Shown here piece by piece: positions 57,093 through 64,000 of a stretch of DNA of 64,000 nucleotides. The translations under genes and the position numbers were made by a program. This DNA is from Brevundimonas diminuta (GTDB taxonomy: Bacteria > Pseudomonadota > Alphaproteobacteria > Caulobacterales > Caulobacteraceae), in the NCBI RefSeq assembly GCF_022654015.1, contig NZ_CP073063.1, positions 2,604,001 to 2,668,000 of the forward strand, in the 5' to 3' direction. The first letter of the stretch is position 1; each line of letters opens with the position of its first letter. The notes below the pieces were generated by a model. That model searched no databases. It saw nothing but the letters and a program-made list of their open reading frames with translations, and had not been told where the DNA came from.

Positions 57093-58120
57093 CGGCGTGC
57101 CTCAAGCTCTGATGCGAGATCGACAAGCCAGGGTCCGGCGGCGCCGAGTCCCTGCCCGCTGATCTGCTGCCGATCAGCGGGCGACAGTGCGAGTGCTGAC
57201 TGAAGGATGCCCGGCCATTCGTGAGCGTGCGGCCACTGCGCAAGAACGACGGCGGAGCCCAAATCCGCCAACCGTTCGGCCTTCGCGATCTGCTCATTAT
57301 AGGCGCGAGGCTCGGGGAGACAGACGAAGGGCTTGTCGGCCGAAACCACCGCATTCAGCAGGCCGTCTCCCGCGCCTCCGACGATGATCTCGGCCATTTC
57401 GATCTCGTCGCCGATGGTGTCGATCCAGCCCGCCAGCTTTAGGTTCGGCGGCATGACCGGTGGAGGTTCGATCGGCCCAACACCGGTCCACAAGCGATCG
57501 GGCGTTGCCTCTGCAGCTAACGCCAACGTAGCGCCATCCAGCGATTCGCCGCCTCGCCCATGAACGACCAGGACGCCTGATCCACGCTTCGGTCCCGAAT
57601 AGCGCCGGGGGGCGAAGTAATGCGTCTTGTCGCGCACCTCTCTGGCCCCCATTCCATCGAGCCGCTCATGAAACGGCGCAAGCAAGGCTTCCGCGCCCCG
57701 GAAGGCTTCCAGATGCGCCGGATCCGATCGATCGCCCGCGAGGCGGACATAGACGACAGGCGTCGCACACAGCCGGGCCAGCATCGCCATCTCGACCGAC
57801 ACATCGATCACCATCAGGGCCGGCTTGGCGTTGCTGATCCATTGGGCGAACCGAGCGGTCCGCGCCTGGACACCCGCATGGTGATAGGGGGCGTAATGCA
57901 GCGCCTGAGGCCGGACAGGCGCTTCATCCTGGCCGGAGAAGCGGTCTCCCTTATCGGGCCTGTCATCCTCCAGATCCACGCAGGCGATGTCTCCTGTTCG
58001 CCCCTTCAGTCCCGTTCCGAGCAGGACAAAGCGCTCGGGCGCGGCGGCGGCGATTTCCAGTGCGCGCTGGCGGTGGCCGTCGCCCTGGTGATGGACATAG
58101 TATCCAATCGGAGCCCTCAC
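57089..58120 (-). CDS. MurG/GT28-like glycosyltransferase
   Basis: A 343-residue GT-B protein (RAPIGYYVHHQGDGHRQRAL, with the HHQGHGH-like opening typical of GT1/GT28-type enzymes) and a donor domain: VLVVHGRGGESLDGATLAL near 190, EIIVGGAGDGLLNAVVSADK and VCLPEPRAYNEQIAKAERLA near 270-300, matching the MurG E-Q-x-x-A pattern. The start is a GTG at 58120 in a GTGA overlap with the upstream GT2; an upstream frame to 58387 lies inside that gene. It would use a UDP-sugar at the inner membrane. Confidence 0.83.
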   Translation of the reverse strand: MRAPIGYYVHHQGDGHRQRALEIAAAAPERFVLLGTGLKGRTGDIACVDLEDDRPDKGDRFSGQDEAPVRPQALHYAPYHHAGVQARTARFAQWISNAKPALMVIDVSVEMAMLARLCATPVVYVRLAGDRSDPAHLEAFRGAEALLAPFHERLDGMGAREVRDKTHYFAPRRYSGPKRGSGVLVVHGRGGESLDGATLALAAEATPDRLWTGVGPIEPPPVMPPNLKLAGWIDTIGDEIEMAEIIVGGAGDGLLNAVVSADKPFVCLPEPRAYNEQIAKAERLADLGSAVVLAQWPHAHEWPGILQSALALSPADRQQISGQGLGAAGPWLVDLASELEARR

Positions 58121-59070
58121 GCCGCGGCTCTCGCAATGCCGTCGGCCCAACTTCGCAAATCCATGTCGAGCGGCATGGCGGGCAGCCGGGTTTCCAAAGC
58201 CGGCAGACGTCTTGCGCTCGCCGCGTCGTGACGCTGATCCCGACGCCAACTCGCCCGCTGTCGCCAATGCGAAAAGTCCGGCGCCATGATTGGACCGCCG
58301 TTCCGCGCTTGATCGAACAAGCGGATCATATCCTCCGCCATCCCCCCGACGGCGCGGCCCGTGGTGCGTGCCGACACTCGGGTCCAAACCGCCAAAGGAT
58401 GAACAAGCCTGGCCCCCTGCGCTTGAGCGGCGATCACAAGCGCCAGATCCTCGCCAGCCGGCTGTTCCGGCACGCCGCCGGCTGACAGATAGGCCACCGC
58501 GGTGATGGCGAGGCTGGCTCCTGTGTGATCGCCATGCCGAGGTGCCGGATCATGCGGCGAAGGGTCGATCTCGTCCTCGATCGCGCGAACTTCATGCCAG
58601 TACGCGTCCCATAGTCGACGCAGAACCGCGACATCCGATGAGATCGATTCCGCCTCATCGAGCACCAGCCGTCCACCCACCAAATCCGCTCCCGACGCGA
58701 TGGCTGCAAGATTGGCGGACAGCCAGTTCGGCGGCGGTCGCGTGTCGGCGTCCGTTGAGATCAAAACGCCATTGGATCGATCTCCGAGATGCTCGAGACC
58801 GATGGACATGGCCGCACGCCGCGCCGCGCCGGCATGCGCGCGATGGTCTGGGAAGGTCTGCAAATCGACGACGATGTCCAGTCGATCCTTCCACCGATCG
58901 GCCGCTGCCTGCGCCTGGGGGAGCGAACCGTCCGTGGAGTTATTGATGCAGAGCGCGACCGAAATCCTGCCTGGAAGATCCTGCGCGGCCAGGGCGGCCA
59001 GAAGCACAGGAAGACGCCGTTCCTCATTCCGCACGGGCACGCAAACGCAGAAGGCAGGTTCGCCCGTCAT
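58117..59070 (-). CDS. Glycosyltransferase family 2
   Basis: A 317-residue GT-A transferase: CVPVRNEERRLPVLLAALAA at the start, LCINNSTDGSLPQAQAAADR, the metal motif ISTDADTRPPPNWLSANLAA (DAD near 105), GADLVGGRLVLDEAE, and a PAGEDLALVIAAQAQGARLV block (GED catalytic acid). It overlaps both neighbours by 4 bases. The C-terminal 50 residues are Arg-rich. The product could be the first sugar on a carrier, but no acceptor can be named. Confidence 0.88.
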   Translation of the reverse strand: MTGEPAFCVCVPVRNEERRLPVLLAALAAQDLPGRISVALCINNSTDGSLPQAQAAADRWKDRLDIVVDLQTFPDHRAHAGAARRAAMSIGLEHLGDRSNGVLISTDADTRPPPNWLSANLAAIASGADLVGGRLVLDEAESISSDVAVLRRLWDAYWHEVRAIEDEIDPSPHDPAPRHGDHTGASLAITAVAYLSAGGVPEQPAGEDLALVIAAQAQGARLVHPLAVWTRVSARTTGRAVGGMAEDMIRLFDQARNGGPIMAPDFSHWRQRASWRRDQRHDAASARRLPALETRLPAMPLDMDLRSWADGIARAAA

Positions 59071-60173
59071 GCGATCAGCCGATCTTCCAGCGCGTCATTG
59101 GCCTGCATCTGTCCCGCCGCAGCCGCTTGGATCATCTCGCCATAGAGTTCTTCATAGGCGGTGATCATCCGGCGCACATCGCAGGCCGCCTCGGCGCGGG
59201 CGCGGCTGGCCGACCGAGACAGGCCGACCGCCCGGGCGATTGCGCGCGCCAGATCCGGCACATCGTCCGGGCGCGCCAGGGCGCCGCAGTCGGGTGTCAG
59301 AATCTCGGGAATGGCGCCCCGCGCGAAGGCGGCGACTGGCGTTCCGCAAGCCAGCGCTTCGGCCACCACCAGTCCATAGGGTTCGTCCCAGCGCGGCGTG
59401 CAGACGAAGGCGGCCGCCTGCCCGATCTCCTTCGACAGCGTTTCGTGGTCGAGATGACCAAGATAGGTGGTTTCGCGCGTCAATCTCGGAGCGATCTCGG
59501 CATCGAAATAGGCTTGATCGAGGATCGGGCCCGCGAACCGCAGGGCGATACTCGCCAATGTCGCCGCGTCCAGCGCCAGATGCAGACCCTTTTCGGGCAC
59601 GATCCGCCCATACCAGATCAAATGCCTAGGGTCGTCGTGACGCGCACGCCACGGAAAGCGCTCCAGATCGATTCCGTTCAGAATCACCTGATCGATCGGC
59701 CGCACCCGACTCCATTGTTCACGCATCGCCTCCGACACGCCGACGAACCGTGCGGACGGCGCGCTCGCTTCGCGGATACCGCTTTCCAGCCAGCAAAACG
59801 GCGGCGTGTGGAGGGTGGTGACCATCGGCATGGGCAAGGTCTCGGCCATCGACACCGGCAGATAGTGCAGGCTGTTGTTGTGGATGACGTCGAACGAACT
59901 GCGACGAAGCCGGCTCATCAATGACAGATAGGCGTGATGCTCTCGGAAGAAGGCGACGTCGCCCGCCTCCGCAGTTCCGACCTTGGCGATTTCCGTCTGG
60001 TCGCAGATCGCCTCCAGGCCTAACTCGGGGTCGGAGAGGGTCGCGGCAAAAAGAGTGACGTCATGGCCCTTCAGCCGCAGTTGGCGACAGAGCAGATGCG
60101 TATGCATCTCCAGCCCGCCGGCGAAGGGTTCTGCGATCGGATATTTGAGATGTGCGATGACGCCGATGCGCAT
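59067..60173 (-). CDS. Glycosyltransferase family 4 (first gene of glycan cluster)
   Basis: A 368-residue GT-B transferase. MRIGVIAHLKYPIAEPFAGG with GGLEMHTHLLCRQL is the usual GT4 opening; the donor half has LIWYGRIVPEKGLHLALDAA near 195 and PRWDEPYGLVVAEALACGTP near 275 (E-x7-E). The ATG at 60173 (MRIGVIAHL) is preferred to a TTG at 60194. It heads the seven-gene operon 59-53.9 kb; an 18-base element shared with the SemiSWEET stress promoter lies 86 bases upstream. Its likely job is a mannosyl- or glucosyl-type transfer, not determinable. Confidence 0.9.
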   Translation of the reverse strand: MRIGVIAHLKYPIAEPFAGGLEMHTHLLCRQLRLKGHDVTLFAATLSDPELGLEAICDQTEIAKVGTAEAGDVAFFREHHAYLSLMSRLRRSSFDVIHNNSLHYLPVSMAETLPMPMVTTLHTPPFCWLESGIREASAPSARFVGVSEAMREQWSRVRPIDQVILNGIDLERFPWRARHDDPRHLIWYGRIVPEKGLHLALDAATLASIALRFAGPILDQAYFDAEIAPRLTRETTYLGHLDHETLSKEIGQAAAFVCTPRWDEPYGLVVAEALACGTPVAAFARGAIPEILTPDCGALARPDDVPDLARAIARAVGLSRSASRARAEAACDVRRMITAYEELYGEMIQAAAAGQMQANDALEDRLIA

Positions 60174-60258
60174 CCGTACCGCCGTGATCGACAACCCGAT
60201 CCCCCTCGGATCGGTCCATGGCGTAACGCCTGTAGAGCAAAGCTACGCCGCGGTTATT

Positions 60259-60276
60259 CGTTCCTGTGTGCGAAAA
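60259..60276 (-). promoter_or_regulatory. Possible EcfG-like promoter element of the glycan operon
   Basis: Minus strand TTTTCGCACACAGGAACG matches TTTTCGCACATAGGAACG before SemiSWEET at 17 of 18 bases. The -35 GGAAC is exact. The -10 at the expected distance reads CTTT (CGTT needed), so sigma-T use is uncertain. Confidence 0.45.
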
Positions 60277-60439
60277 TGGTCTCAGGCAGATGGGAGGCGT
60301 TCGGCCTTTGGAGCCAGCAGAACCAAGCGCATTTGGTTGAGATGATCCGATGCAATCGCGCGAGTGCTGCGGAGAGCGGTCAGCCTTGGAGCGATAAACT
60401 ACGCAGCGCGTTCAGTGGACTAGCTGAAAGGACCCAACC

Positions 60440-60739
60440 ATGACCAACCTTGTCGCCTCCACATTTGCAACACGTAGAGACGCCGAGCTCGTGGTCGAAC
60501 GGCTCGTCCAAACCCATGGCATGGAACGAGAAGCAATTCAGGTCGCCCCTGAAGGCGAGGTGAACACGGTTGGAGACAGGCCTTCGGGCGGAGACGTCGA
60601 AGGCGGCAGCCCCAGCGTCGGCTCTCGGTCGGACGTGCCGGTCGCCGGGCGTGTCAAAGTCGTCGTGTCTGCAGAAACCGATGACGAGGAACAGGCGATA
60701 CGCGCCGCATTCGTCGAATTCGGCGCCAAGGACGGATGA
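60440..60739 (+). CDS. Small protein of general-stress style, function unknown
   Basis: A 99-residue acidic protein. TNLVASTFATRRDAELVVER and HGMEREAIQVAPEGE form a beta-alpha-beta start like YflT/DUF1269-type stress proteins. A Gly/Ser linker (SGGDVEGGSPSVGSR) follows and then a second beta-alpha unit, VKVVVSAETDDEEQAIRAAF. AAGGA ribosome site 9 bases before the ATG. No known activity. Confidence 0.6.
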   Translation: MTNLVASTFATRRDAELVVERLVQTHGMEREAIQVAPEGEVNTVGDRPSGGDVEGGSPSVGSRSDVPVAGRVKVVVSAETDDEEQAIRAAFVEFGAKDG

Positions 60740-60821
60740 CCCACATGCGAGCCGGCCATCGGCTGCGTCGCTTTGATCCTATGACGAGGGCTGAAGCGTC
60801 CCGGCGACCCTGTTCGCAAGG

Positions 60822-61586
60822 ATGACGTCCGTGGAAGCGCTCATCGACGTCAAACTTCACCGCCTCGGCGACCTCTCGAACGACGATCGCGGACGACTTG
60901 CAGGACTCCTGGCTGGACGCCGTCGCGCCGCAGCAGGCGAGGCCTTGGTGGAAGAGGGCAGTCGACCAACATTCAGTACGCTGCTGCTCTCGGGATTTGT
61001 CGGCCGAGTTTCGACCTTGGCGGACGGCGGTCGTCAGATCACAGCGATAAACCTACCTGGGGACTTCATCGATCTGCATGGTTTTCTTCTCAAGACGATG
61101 GATCACAGCCTTGTTGCCTTGTCTGACGTCACCGTCGCGGTTTTCCAGCACGCCGACTTGAAGCGTGTAACCGAACACGCCCCTCGTCTTGCGCGAGCGC
61201 TTTGGCTTGAAACGCTGATTGATGCGGCCATCCACCGACAGTGGCTGGTGGCGCTGGGGCGCAGGGACGGAGTGACGCGGCTGGGTCAGCTGATTTGTGA
61301 ACTCTACCTTCGTTTGGAAGCCGTCGCCCTCGCCCAAGACCACACCTTCGAATGCCCCCTGACCCAATCGGACCTGGCGGATATATTGGGCATGTCGAGC
61401 GTTCATGTGAACCGCTCGCTCAAAGTCCTTCGCGACACAGGCTTGGTGCGATGGCGGAATGGTCGGGTGTCGATCGATGACTGGACGGCGCTGACCGAGC
61501 GCGTCGCCTTCGACGCGTCCTATCTCGATCTGAAGCTGTCTAGGTCCTCAAGCGGCGCGCCGATCGCGAGACGGCGGACGGCCTAA
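60822..61586 (+). CDS. Crp/Fnr-family transcriptional regulator A
   Basis: A 254-residue regulator with a cyclic-nucleotide-like beta-roll (about 20-140, including DGGRQITAINLPGDFIDLHG) and a C-terminal HTH (about 178-225, CPLTQSDLADILGMSSVHVNRSLKVLRDTG). The HVNRSLK recognition helix differs from FNR's TVSRE, so it should recognise another site. No cysteine cluster, so it is not an iron-sulphur FNR. Such proteins act as stress or light/nitric-oxide regulators in Caulobacterales and Rhizobiales (family knowledge). Confidence 0.9.
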   Translation: MTSVEALIDVKLHRLGDLSNDDRGRLAGLLAGRRRAAAGEALVEEGSRPTFSTLLLSGFVGRVSTLADGGRQITAINLPGDFIDLHGFLLKTMDHSLVALSDVTVAVFQHADLKRVTEHAPRLARALWLETLIDAAIHRQWLVALGRRDGVTRLGQLICELYLRLEAVALAQDHTFECPLTQSDLADILGMSSVHVNRSLKVLRDTGLVRWRNGRVSIDDWTALTERVAFDASYLDLKLSRSSSGAPIARRRTA

Positions 61587-61644
61587 ATCTATCCAAAGCT
61601 CACTAGAACGCGGCCGCTGCGCCTCCATCTCCGCGCCTGCGGCG

Positions 61645-62403
61645 TCAAACGCTCGCGATCCGGTTGGGACCGGACACATAGCGCCTGACGGGCAACCCAG
61701 CGATACGGCGAAGCCGATCAACATCGACCAGGGAAATCGTCTGGTCGGACCGTTTGATCAGATTCAGGCGATCCATCTCGCGAAGGGTTCTGTTCACATG
61801 CACCGGCGTGATCCCGATCAGGTCGCCGAGATCGCGCTGGGTCAAAGGCATATGGAACATGCCGCCCGGCGCATCGCCGCGATCGGACAATCGATCGAAC
61901 AGATTGGTCAGCGTGGCGGCGATGCGAACGTGTGCGGGCGCCTGACCAACCACCGCCAGACTTTCCATCAACGCGACACGCTCTTTCTGCGCGCTCAGAA
62001 AAAGCGAAAGCGCAATCCGCGGATAGGCCTCAAATGTCGCTATCAGCCTCGACCTCGATATCGCGTGCACAGCGATGGGCGTCATGGCGGTCAGGCAGTC
62101 GACCGTTGTCGTCAGGCACAGGCTCGGCGCTCCCAAGAGATCGCCCGGAAGATGGACCTTCACGATCTGCTGCTTGCCCGATGCGAGCGCGATGGACGAT
62201 GCCACCCAGCCGTGGGTCAGCAGATAGAGATGCGAAGGTTCAGCCGCCTCATGACGCAACACGTGGTGGCGAGGCCAATGCTGGACCGGCTCGAGAAGCC
62301 CGGCCAGCGCCGAGCGCTCGCGAGACGACAGGGAGGCGAATTCTCCCAACCGGCCCGGCGCATCGGATAACGAATCGATTGGGGGCGGCAGGTCCTCATC
62401 CAT
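61645..62403 (-). CDS. Crp/Fnr-family transcriptional regulator B
   Basis: A 252-residue regulator with the same plan: beta-roll with SGKQQIVKVHLPGDLLGAPS (about 75-95) and C-terminal HTH (MPLTQRDLGDLIGITPVHVNRTLREMDRLN, near 185-215). It shares the HVNR(S/T)L recognition helix with regulator A, so their binding sites may be alike. No N-terminal cysteines. It converges with regulator A, 58 bases apart, and diverges from the cysteine-hydrolase set. Confidence 0.9.
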   Translation of the reverse strand: MDEDLPPPIDSLSDAPGRLGEFASLSSRERSALAGLLEPVQHWPRHHVLRHEAAEPSHLYLLTHGWVASSIALASGKQQIVKVHLPGDLLGAPSLCLTTTVDCLTAMTPIAVHAISRSRLIATFEAYPRIALSLFLSAQKERVALMESLAVVGQAPAHVRIAATLTNLFDRLSDRGDAPGGMFHMPLTQRDLGDLIGITPVHVNRTLREMDRLNLIKRSDQTISLVDVDRLRRIAGLPVRRYVSGPNRIASV

Positions 62404-62571
62404 GCCCCGCGTTCCCCCAAACTCGGCATGCCTGCACTAACCCATGTAAAGGGCTGTCCGACGCCCCGTCGAGCGGGCGGTTGATGGGCTGGGAGCCTGT
62501 CCAAAATCGCACCTATGAAACTCAGCGAACGAACCAGAATTGGTTGTCTTTTGATCCGGCGAGAAGGCGAC

Positions 62572-62757
62572 ATGACCCGACACACGCCACCCAGGAATGA
62601 GATTGATCATACGCGCGGCTTGGCGCAGGGCGGTCTGGGCGGCCCCGAGGACGAAATAGTCGACGCGGGACAGGAGGAGGTCTTCTCCCGCACCGAAGTT
62701 GAGCAAGGCGAGACCGAACACCACCGGGGCGAAGAGACGCCGGGGCTCAGGCCGTGA
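62572..62757 (+). CDS. Small acidic hypothetical protein
   Basis: A 61-residue Glu/Gly-rich protein (MTRHTPPRNEIDHTRGLAQG, then GGLGGPEDEIVDAGQEEVFS). The ATG at 62572 has GAGAAGG upstream. It overlaps the isochorismatase-type gene by GTGA. No family recognised; low-complexity, so the call rests on the ribosome site and coupling. Confidence 0.5.
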   Translation: MTRHTPPRNEIDHTRGLAQGGLGGPEDEIVDAGQEEVFSRTEVEQGETEHHRGEETPGLRP

Positions 62758-63359
62758 CACACGGACTGAAGACGCGCATTCCGGAAACAGCGGCGCACCT
62801 TTGCATCGACATGCAGCGCATGTTCGTGGAAGGGACCGAGTGGCATACGCCCTGGGCAGCCAAAACGCTTCCGGCCATCGAGACGCTATGCGCTGCAAGG
62901 CCTGAAAAGCTGTGGTTCACCCGATTCATCCCCGCCGCGACGCCCGACGACGCATCGGGCGCCTGGCGCGACTACTGGCGGCGTTGGTCGACCATGACGA
63001 AGAACGCGCTCGATCCGGCGCTGTTGGATCTGGCGCTTCCGCTTCAGCGGTTCGTCCCGCCCGCGCAAATCATCGACAAGACGGTCTATTCAGCCTGGTC
63101 AGGCACACATCTCCACGCGGCGCTTAGGGATCGGGGTGTCCATACGCTTATCGTGACGGGGGCGGAAACTGACGTCTGCGTCCTCTCAACCGTGCTTGGA
63201 GCCATCGATCTCGGCTATCGCATTGTGGTGGTCAGCGATGGGGTCTGCAGTTCGGCTGATCAGCCTCACGATCACCTTCTGGCGCTCTACAGCGACCGCT
63301 TCAGCTTGCAGGTCGAAACTGCCGAATGTCGAGAGGTGTTGGAGGCCTGGGTCGCATGA
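62754..63359 (+). CDS. Cysteine hydrolase, isochorismatase-like family
   Basis: A 201-residue hydrolase of the isochorismatase/nicotinamidase superfamily. The triad is Asp19 (CIDMQRMFVEGTEW), Lys near 109 (IIDKTVYSAWSGT) and Cys146 (VTGAETDVCVLSTVLGAIDLG). The GTG start overlaps the small gene upstream. The substrate is unknown; candidates are nicotinamide-type or biuret-type amides. Confidence 0.9.
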   Translation: MTHGLKTRIPETAAHLCIDMQRMFVEGTEWHTPWAAKTLPAIETLCAARPEKLWFTRFIPAATPDDASGAWRDYWRRWSTMTKNALDPALLDLALPLQRFVPPAQIIDKTVYSAWSGTHLHAALRDRGVHTLIVTGAETDVCVLSTVLGAIDLGYRIVVVSDGVCSSADQPHDHLLALYSDRFSLQVETAECREVLEAWVA

Positions 63360-63622
63360 CCATCCATCCTCCCGTTCTGCGCTATCAGCTGCGCTACCGC
63401 GATGGCGGAGAGCCGGAAACCTTGATTGCAAACGACATGGCTGACGCCATGACGCAGGCTTCCCAGCGCGCGAAAGCGATGGGGCAGGCTGTCGCCCTGT
63501 GGCGCGATGGTCGGTGGGTCGCCGATGTCGATGCAGCCCCATCGCCCCTCTCGTCAGACTTGATCGCAAAGCTCGTCCATGCCGGCATCTATGTGTTCGG
63601 CGCAAGGTTCCGAGACCGGTAG
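63356..63622 (+). CDS. Small hypothetical protein after cysteine hydrolase
   Basis: An 88-residue protein (YQLRYRDGGEPETLIANDMA, then KAMGQAVALWRDGRWVADVD). ATGA overlap with the hydrolase gene. Its beta-rich middle has the rhythm of small DUF proteins, but no family is recognised. Confidence 0.6.
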   Translation: MTIHPPVLRYQLRYRDGGEPETLIANDMADAMTQASQRAKAMGQAVALWRDGRWVADVDAAPSPLSSDLIAKLVHAGIYVFGARFRDR

Positions 63623-63631
63623 TGGGCCGAT

Positions 63632-64000
63632 CTAGGCTGCCTCGGCCGCGATCGCCTCGGCTAACGCTGGAAACCGCGGGCGATGGTGACAGCAGGCCAC
63701 GCTCGCGAGAATGGCCTCATCCTTCAGAAGAATCCGCCCCCGTACGGTGCGTAGGGCGCCGGCGGCGCGCAGGCTCTGACACGCCTGATTGATGCTGGAC
63801 CGCCGTAGGCTCAGCAAATCTCCAATGTTCGATTGCGACAGAGCGATCTCGGAGCGACCGGTGGCGCGATGAATATCCAGAAGAAAGCTGGCGACGCGGG
63901 AGATCGACCCATGCGCCATGGCGCACCTCAACCGCGCCTCCATCGACTTCAATCGCTTGAGGCCGCCAGCCAGCAGAAACTGAACGCCATCCTCGCCCGC
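63632..64000 (-). CDS. Crp/Fnr-family transcriptional regulator C, C-terminal part (cut by window edge)
   Basis: At least 122 residues of a third Crp/Fnr-type regulator; the start lies beyond base 64000. The dimer-helix region (RLKSMEARLRCAMAHGSISR) is followed by the HTH SQSNIGDLLSLRRSSINQACQSLRAAG (the site motif RRSSINQ differs from A and B), and it ends CCHHRPRFPALAEAIAAEAA. It converges on the hydrolase operon. Confidence 0.8.
   Translation of the reverse strand, partial: AGEDGVQFLLAGGLKRLKSMEARLRCAMAHGSISRVASFLLDIHRATGRSEIALSQSNIGDLLSLRRSSINQACQSLRAAGALRTVRGRILLKDEAILASVACCHHRPRFPALAEAIAAEAA

Noticed and set aside
1..64000. tRNA, rRNA, CRISPR, IS element or phage genes
   Set aside because: Looked for T-loop sequences (GGTTCGAATCC-like), repeat-spacer patterns, transposase motifs and integrases; none found by eye.

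Overview
The window looks like chromosome of a Caulobacterales alphaproteobacterium, most likely Brevundimonas or a close relative. The DNA is GC-rich and gene-dense, with many 4-base stop/start overlaps. It carries an alphaproteobacterial LexA box (GTTC-N7-GTTC on the minus strand) before imuAB, EcfG-type general-stress promoters (GGAAC-N16/17-CGTT), a perfect FNR/FixK box in a cyd locus, and several TonB-dependent receptors. I saw no tRNA, rRNA, CRISPR array, insertion sequence or phage genes. The species is an inference from these traits and protein style.

Layout. 0-3.4 kb: the 5' part of a TonB receptor, a methyltransferase, and a two-gene glycan unit (GT4 plus a GINT1-like beta-propeller protein). 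3.5-7.7 kb: a FecI/FecR/FecA-type sigma, anti-sigma and STN-receptor uptake unit. 7.7-12.6 kb: an export operon (TolC-like, HlyD-like, double ABC-2 permease) without an adjacent ATPase. 12.9-20.4 kb: two convergent metabolic operons. One is SDR, GH15 glycosidase, SDR. The other is a hydrolase/gluconate-dehydrogenase-subunit-3 fusion, a GMC oxidoreductase and an SDR. 20.5-23.8 kb: an Mfd-type translocase. 23.9-27.9 kb: a decayed copy of a two-gene cassette, an 18-bp palindrome, a cobalamin riboswitch, the DUF1852/core methionine synthase pair (mesX-mesD) and a frameshifted thioesterase. 27.9-31.1 kb: a somewhat AT-richer accessory patch (XRE regulator, DUF2975, membrane metalloprotease-like protein, serine hydrolase). 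31.2-36.1 kb: a phospholipase D protein, a small lipoprotein, and an aldehyde dehydrogenase with an AcoR-like regulator.

36.2-45.5 kb is a microaerobic respiration island: ompW, hemN, cydX, cydB and cydA on the minus strand, cydD-cydC divergent from a shared control region with a perfect FNR box, then a four-cysteine FNR regulator. 45.8-50.3 kb has small genes, a YedK/HMCES-type DNA-protein crosslink protein, the intact copy of the duplicated cassette, and the SOS genes imuA-imuB. 50.5-53.7 kb has SemiSWEET, a DUF3182/hydrolase pair and three small stress-type genes. 53.9-60.2 kb is a seven-gene, almost fully overlapping minus-strand operon: three glycosyltransferases of different folds, an acyl-CoA dehydrogenase homologue, a PIG-L deacetylase, a NodS-like methyltransferase and a final GT2. 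It is the best candidate here for an undescribed pathway. 60.4-64 kb holds a small stress-like protein, three Crp/Fnr-family regulators (the last cut by the window edge) and a cysteine-hydrolase operon.

Two genes show apparent one-base losses (about 24054 and 27160). These may be true decay or assembly errors and should be checked in reads before the loci are called pseudogenes.
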